Positions 59,081 through 64,000 of a stretch of 64,000 nt of DNA are shown in pieces. Numbering within the stretch: position 1 is the stretch's first letter; each line of letters opens with the position of its first letter. The stretch lies in contig NC_082700.1 of NCBI RefSeq assembly GCF_949987515.2, forward strand, positions 36,915,380 to 36,979,379, read 5' to 3'. The stretch comes from Delphinus delphis. Lineage: Eukaryota; Chordata; Mammalia; Artiodactyla; Delphinidae. Both the position numbers and the translations under genes were made by a program. Under the pieces are notes generated by a model. The model made no database searches. It was given only the letters and a program-made list of their open reading frames with translations, and was not told where the DNA came from.

Positions 59081-60735
59081 GAACTTAGGCTCAGGACGAT
59101 GATACCTTGCAAGGACAGAAGGTGAGGAACAATCCATTATGGATCAAAATGCTTAACAAAAATATGTTGAGATAAGTGCATGTATCCACTTTCTCTCATA
59201 TCTAACTGTTCTTCAAACAGACAGCTAAGTCCTTTGCAAATCTTTATCTAGGGTATTTATTTTTTTAAGGCTGGAAATCATAGTAGCTTAAAATCAAGGA
59301 ACCATGGGACTCTTCCAAGCTTTTTTAAAAGCTAAGTCCAGAGATATGCATCTTATCTATATAAGGCCCTTATCAAAAGCATAGAATGCTTTCCGTTTTT
59401 CTCCATCCTGAATTCCCCTCAGGGCACACCATGTGTAGTGGAGGTAGGCAGCTGTAGTGGCAGATGGCTTGATCCTTGGAGAACTGAAATTGTGGGCAAC
59501 ATTCTTTGTTTATTAGAATGGCAGGCAACATACCTTTTGCATAGTAACCTTCAGATTTGAGGGGCCTAGAATGAGGTGACTTGAACCAAGAGGATATCAA
59601 CACCCTGCTCCGATTTTCCACCTCTGAATTTTTTTAGTAGATCATGCACATACTGACAAATAAGTACTCTGATAGGTTTCTAAGTCAGGCAGAGAAAGAT
59701 AGATTGTCCAACATAAACAGTATCATCAAAAATATTACCATCTGTAGATGAGACACACAGTATTATATACCTACAGCTATTGCCTAATCATAGTGAGTTA
59801 CCATTTCAATCAATTTTAAAGTCCTTTTATCTTACAAACCCCAATGCTTCCACTGATAAGTTTTGCTTTAAAATATTCATTTTGAAAGTTACTTCTTTTA
59901 ACAACTATTATGACATATGTATTCTTATCATAAAGCTTAAATTTAGAACTGTGATCTTTCTTTGGGCCTTGGTTTATGTTCTAACTATTTTGTTGTATGT
60001 TTAATGGAAATTACAAAGATATTTTGTTTGCCTGGATATATGAATCTCTCTTTGTGCATGTGTATAAGAGAGACCTTATATGAACTGTGCAACCTGAAAA
60101 AAACACTATTAAAATAAAAACTCCACTAGAAAAAACATTCACACTCAGTTCAGTTTTCTTGTCTTTAGATGACTTATTTGACTCTATGAAATCCTCATGT
60201 TTATTCTATTCAGTACAATAACATTTCCTTTTACTTAAAACTTCTCTGTTAAGGCATGAACAACTTTTGTACTGGATAGTCTTATTTTGCCCTTTAGAAT
60301 CCCCTCTTCTAAGTCTGTGACCCTGAGGTTCTTACTCTACATGTTTTTTCATGAATCATCTGGGAAATATTCCAAGAGTATTGAAGCACAGCCAGGAAGC
60401 TGAGGAAATGTTGAAGAGAGCTGGAGAAAAACTGCTGGGAGGGTCAGAAGAATGTCAGAGAAGGTCGGGAAACATCAAACCCAGGAAGACTCTAAACACA
60501 TGCCCTTAGGTCAATATCATGTCACAGCCAAAACTTCAAAAATATCAAGGTTAGAAAAGCTACTTTACATCACTTTTTCTATCACTCTTCATTAGTTTTT
60601 TTTTTTTTAACATTTACTATTAAGGAGATAAATAGTACAACAATAGAAATATATTAGCAATAATACTATGGCTCAGATTAACAATGACTATTTAATAACG
60701 AGCATAATAGCTACTAATTGTCGAGAGTTGTCTGT
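59081..60735. other. Anonymous DNA
   Basis: No named repeat. An 82-codon minus-strand frame at 59373-59621 is unsupported. Confidence 0.45.
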
Positions 60736-60739
60736 TAGA

Positions 60740-60920
60740 AGCTCTGTATTGATCACTGCACATACTTAAGCTCGTATGATCCCCATAAAAAATTTGTGGT
60801 ATTATTATCTCATTTTGCTGATGCAGAATCAGAGATTAAAATAACTTATGTTAGTTTGAGAAGTTCACTCAGCCATTGAGTGAAATTCAGAACCAGATGT
60901 ACCTGACCCCAAAGTTCCTT
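60740..60920 (-). repeat. MIR SINE
   Basis: CTCGTATGATCCCCATAAAA, GGTATTATTATCTCATTTTG and CTGATGCAGAATCAGAGATTAAAATAACTTATG give the reverse complement of the MIR 3' part and core. Confidence 0.8.
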
Positions 60921-61300
60921 AATTGTGTTATGGCAATGACTTTTGCAATTGTCTAAATGCTGTGAGTGTATATAGTTACTAAATTAACTGTAAGTTTACT
61001 TTTATTTTTCTTTCCTCTTATAAGCCAAATTTGAGGACAAAAAAAAGTCAACTTATTCTCACTTATTAAAGGTATACCTAATATTTTTAATCCAATATAT
61101 ATCATCTTGTAGAAAGACTTTATATTATCCTTGTTGTAATCAAGTTTTTCAGGTTTACCAAATTAAAATAGTCTTATCTCTGAAAATAATGTTAAATTTT
61201 ACTGTTTAAGATTATTTTAAAATTGGAAATTTTATTTTTGTTATAATTGTTATAAAAATATTCAACTGTTATCAAGAATTACTAAAAAAGAGGACCCATG
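60921..61300. other. Anonymous AT-rich DNA
   Basis: No feature seen. Confidence 0.45.
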
Positions 61301-61691
61301 AGATTTATTTATTTATTTATTTAACATCTTTATTGGAGTATAATTGCTTTACAATGGTGTGTTATTTGCTGCTTTATAACAAAGTGAATCAGTTATACAT
61401 ATACATATGTTCCCTATCTCTTCCCTCTTGTGTCTCCCTCACTACCACCCTCCCTATCCCACACCACTAGGTGGTCACAAAGCACCAAGCTGATCTCCCT
61501 GTGCTATGCAGCTGCTTTCCACTAGCTACCTATTTTACGTTTGGTAGTGTATATATGTCCATGCCACTCTCTCACTTTGTCACAGCTTACCCTTCCCCCT
61601 CCCCATATCCTCAAGTCCATGCTCTAGGAGGTCTGTGTCTTTATTCCCGTCTTACCCCTAGGTTCTTCATGACCTTTTTGGGGTTTTTTTC

Positions 61692-64000
61692 TTAGATTCC
61701 ATATATATGTGTTAACATACGTATTTGTTTTTCTCTTTCTGACTTACTTCACTCTGTATGACAGACTCTAAGTCCATCCACCTCACTACAAATAACTCAA
61801 TTTCTTTTCTTTTTATGGCTGAGTAATATTCTATTGTATATATGTGCCACATATTCTTTATCCATTCATCTGTTGATGGACACAGGTGGCTTCCATGTCC
61901 TGGCTATTGTAAATAGAGCTATAATGAACATTTTGGTACATGACTATTTTTGAATTATGATTTTCTCAGGATATATGCCCAGTAGTAGGATTGCTGGGTT
62001 GTAAGGTAGTTCTATTTGTAGTATTTTAAGGAACATCCATACTGTTCTCCATAGTGGATGTATCAATTTAAGTTCCCACCAACAGTGCAAGAGTGTTCCC
62101 TTTATTCCACAACCCCTCCAGCATTTATTGTTTCTAGATTTTTTGACGATGGCCATTCTGACCGGTGTCAGATCATATCTCATTGTAGTTATTTCTTTTT
62201 CTTTTTTTTTTTTTGTGGTACGTGGGACCCTCACTTTTGTGGCCTCTCCCATAGTGGAGCACAGGCTCCGGACATGCAGGTTCAGTGGCCATGGCTCATG
62301 GGCCCAGCCATTCCATGGCACGTGGGATCTTCCGGGACTGAGGCACAAACCTGTATCCCCTGCATAGGCAGGCGGACTCTCAACAACTGCACCACCAGGG
62401 AAGTCATTGTAATTTTGATTTGCATTTCTCTAATGATTCATGATGTTGAGTATTCTTTCATGTGTTTGTTGGCAATCTGTATATCTTCTTTGGAAAAATG
62501 TCTATTTAGGTCTTCTGCCCATTTTTGGATTGACTTGCTTGTTTTTTTGTTATTGAGCTGCATGAGCTGCTTGTAAATTTTGGAGATTAAGCCTTTGTCA
62601 GCTGCTTCATTGGCAAATGTTTTCTCCCATTCTGAGGGTTGTCTTTTCATCTTGTTTATGGTTTCCTTTGCTGTGCAAAAGCTTTGAAGTTTCATTAGGT
62701 CCCATTTGTTTATTTTTGTGTTTTTTTCTTCCATTTCTCTAGGAGGTAGGTCAAAAAGGATCTTTCTGTGATTTATGTCATAGAGTGTTCTGTCTATGTT
62801 TTCCTCTAACAGTTTGATAGTGTCTGCCCTTACAGTTAAGTCTTTAATCCATTTTGAGTTCATTTTTGTGTATGGTGTTAGAGAGTGTTCTAATTTCATA
62901 CTTTTATATAAAGCTGTCCAGTTTTCCCAGCACCAATTATTGAAGAGGCTGTATTTTCTCCACTGTATATTCTTGATTCCTTCATCAAAGATAAGGTGAT
63001 CATATGTGCATGGGTTTATCTTTGGGCTTTCTATCTTTTTCCATTGATCTATATTTCAGTTTTTGTGCCAGTACCATACTGTCTTGATTACTGTAGATTA
63101 GTAGTACAGTCTAAAGTCAAGGAGCCTGATTCCTCCAGCTCCATTTTTCTTTCTCAAGATTGCTTTGGCTATTCGGGGTCTTTTGTGTTTACCTACAAAT
63201 TCTGAAATTTTTTTGCTCTACTTCTGTGAAAAATGTCAGTGGTAGTTTGATAGGGATTGCATTGAATCTGTAGATGGCTTTGAGTAGTAGAGTCATTTTC
63301 ACTATGTTGATTCTTCCCATCCAAGAAGATGCTATATCTCTCCATCTATTTGTATCACCTTTAATTTCTTTTATCAGTGTCTTATAATTTTCCACATACA
63401 GGTCTTTTGTCTCCTTAGGTAGGTTTATTCCTAGATATTTTAATCTTTTTATTGCAGTGGTAAATGGGAGTGTTTTCTTAATTTCACTTTCAGATTTTTC
63501 ATAACTAGTGTATAAGAATGCCACAGATTTCTTTGCATTAATTTTGTATCCTGCTAGTTTACCAAATTCATTGATTAGCTCTAGTAGCTTTCTGGTAGCA
63601 TCTTTAGGATTCTCTATGTATAGTATCATGTCATCTGCAAACAGTGACAGATTTACTTCTCCTTTTCCGATTTGGATTCCCTTTATTTCTTTTTTTTCTC
63701 TGATTGCTGTGGCTAAAACTTCCAAAATCTATGTTGAATAAGAGTGGTAAGAGCGGGCAACCTTGTCTTGTTCCTGATCTTAGTGAGAATGGTTTCAGTT
63801 TTTCACCATTGTGGACGATGTTGGCTGTGGGTTTGTCATATATGACCTTTATTATTTGAGGAAAGTTCTCTCTATGCCTACTTTCTGCAGGGTTTTTATC
63901 ATAAATGGGGGTTTAATTTTGTCAAAATTTTTCTCTTCATCTATTGAGATGATCATATGGTTTTTCTCCTTCAATTTGTGAATATGGTGTATCACGTTGA
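61692..64000 (-). pseudogene. LINE-1 ORF2 (partial, interrupted by SINE)
   Basis: The natural stop is at 61692-61694 (TAA). Open pieces are 62438-62899 ([40 protein letters not shown]) and 63189-63725 ([24 protein letters not shown] at 63630-63641, [15 protein letters not shown]). The Cys-rich C-terminal motif [12 protein letters not shown] lies beyond the SINE, with the second Cys changed to Leu. The SINE and at least one frameshift between open pieces break the gene. The endonuclease lies outside the window. Confidence 0.92.
62191..62403 (-). mobile_element. CHR SINE inserted in LINE-1
   Basis: Minus-strand CHR copy: head GACTTCCCTGGTGGTGCAG (complement ending near 62403), body with GGCCACAAAAGTGAGGGTCC, poly(A) seen as T-run at 62200-62214. 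LINE-1 target duplications TCATTGTAGTT (62180-62190) and TCATTGTAATT (62404-62414) differ at one base. It post-dates the LINE-1. Several CpGs have decayed, so it is slightly older-looking than the copy at 42563. Confidence 0.95.

Larger units (their letters stand above)
61306..64000 (-). mobile_element. LINE-1, minus strand, continues past window
   Basis: The (TAAA)n-type tail is seen as TTTATTTATTTATTTATTTA at about 61304-61323, followed by the 3'UTR (AACATCTTTATTGGAGTATA) and ORF2 up to the right edge. A CHR SINE at 62191-62403 splits it. It is better preserved than the 55-59 kb copy: ORF2 is open for 178 codons in the reverse transcriptase. Confidence 0.95.

Noticed and set aside
61944..62348. 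134-codon minus-strand frame joining SINE and LINE-1
   Set aside because: A chance in-frame junction of the CHR SINE and ORF2 remnant, not a domesticated fusion.
62058..62576. 172-codon plus-strand frame
   Set aside because: Antisense of LINE-1 ORF2 fused through the SINE; no independent evidence.

Overview
This is non-coding mammalian chromosomal DNA: AT-rich, with no bacterial-type gene density, no multi-exon gene, and about one third to two fifths recognisable interspersed repeats. Three near-consensus tRNA-derived SINEs of the CHR type (42563-42785 plus, 23897-24114 minus, 62191-62403 minus), two older CHR-related copies (271-638, 16744-16864) and LINE-1 elements of the cetartiodactyl kind point to a cetacean or very close relative. 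The assignment rests on recognising repeat families by eye, not on a search.

Layout. 1-9.7 kb: an older SINE, a probable processed pseudogene on the minus strand (1439-1813, parent unidentified), a 5'-inverted (twin-primed) LINE-1 with target duplications (3857-4768), and a MER2-like Tigger MITE (7469-7719). 9.7-33.5 kb: mostly anonymous single-copy DNA with MIR, L2 and MaLR-type LTR relics, one candidate exon (9760-9933), a repeat-poor block with clustered homeodomain-type motifs (about 12.9-15.3 kb), a hairpin (19841-19878), a CHR SINE and a Tigger-type element with inverted ends (25180-25668). 33.5-37.6 kb: a Tigger1 DNA transposon with TA target duplications. It is broken by one LTR-like insertion and by a second LTR that itself carries a third. 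37.6-44.0 kb: LTR-like and L2 relics, CA tracts, and a young SINE with perfect 14-bp target duplications. 44.0-50.9 kb: a nearly complete sense-strand LINE-1 with 5'UTR, ORF1 and ORF2, all inactivated. 51-64 kb: two minus-strand LINE-1s (54990-58935; 61306 to the window end, the latter split by a CHR SINE) with anonymous DNA and MIR/L2 relics between them.

Nothing here works as an operon or pathway. The proteins that can be recognised belong to selfish elements (LINE-1 ORF1p/ORF2p and Tigger transposase), and each shows disabling changes except the right-edge LINE-1, which is only partly visible. I found no undescribed biological system. The observations most worth checking are the unidentified retrocopy, the nested transposon stack, the repeat-poor block as a possible enhancer, and the open frames in the LINE-1 5'UTR.
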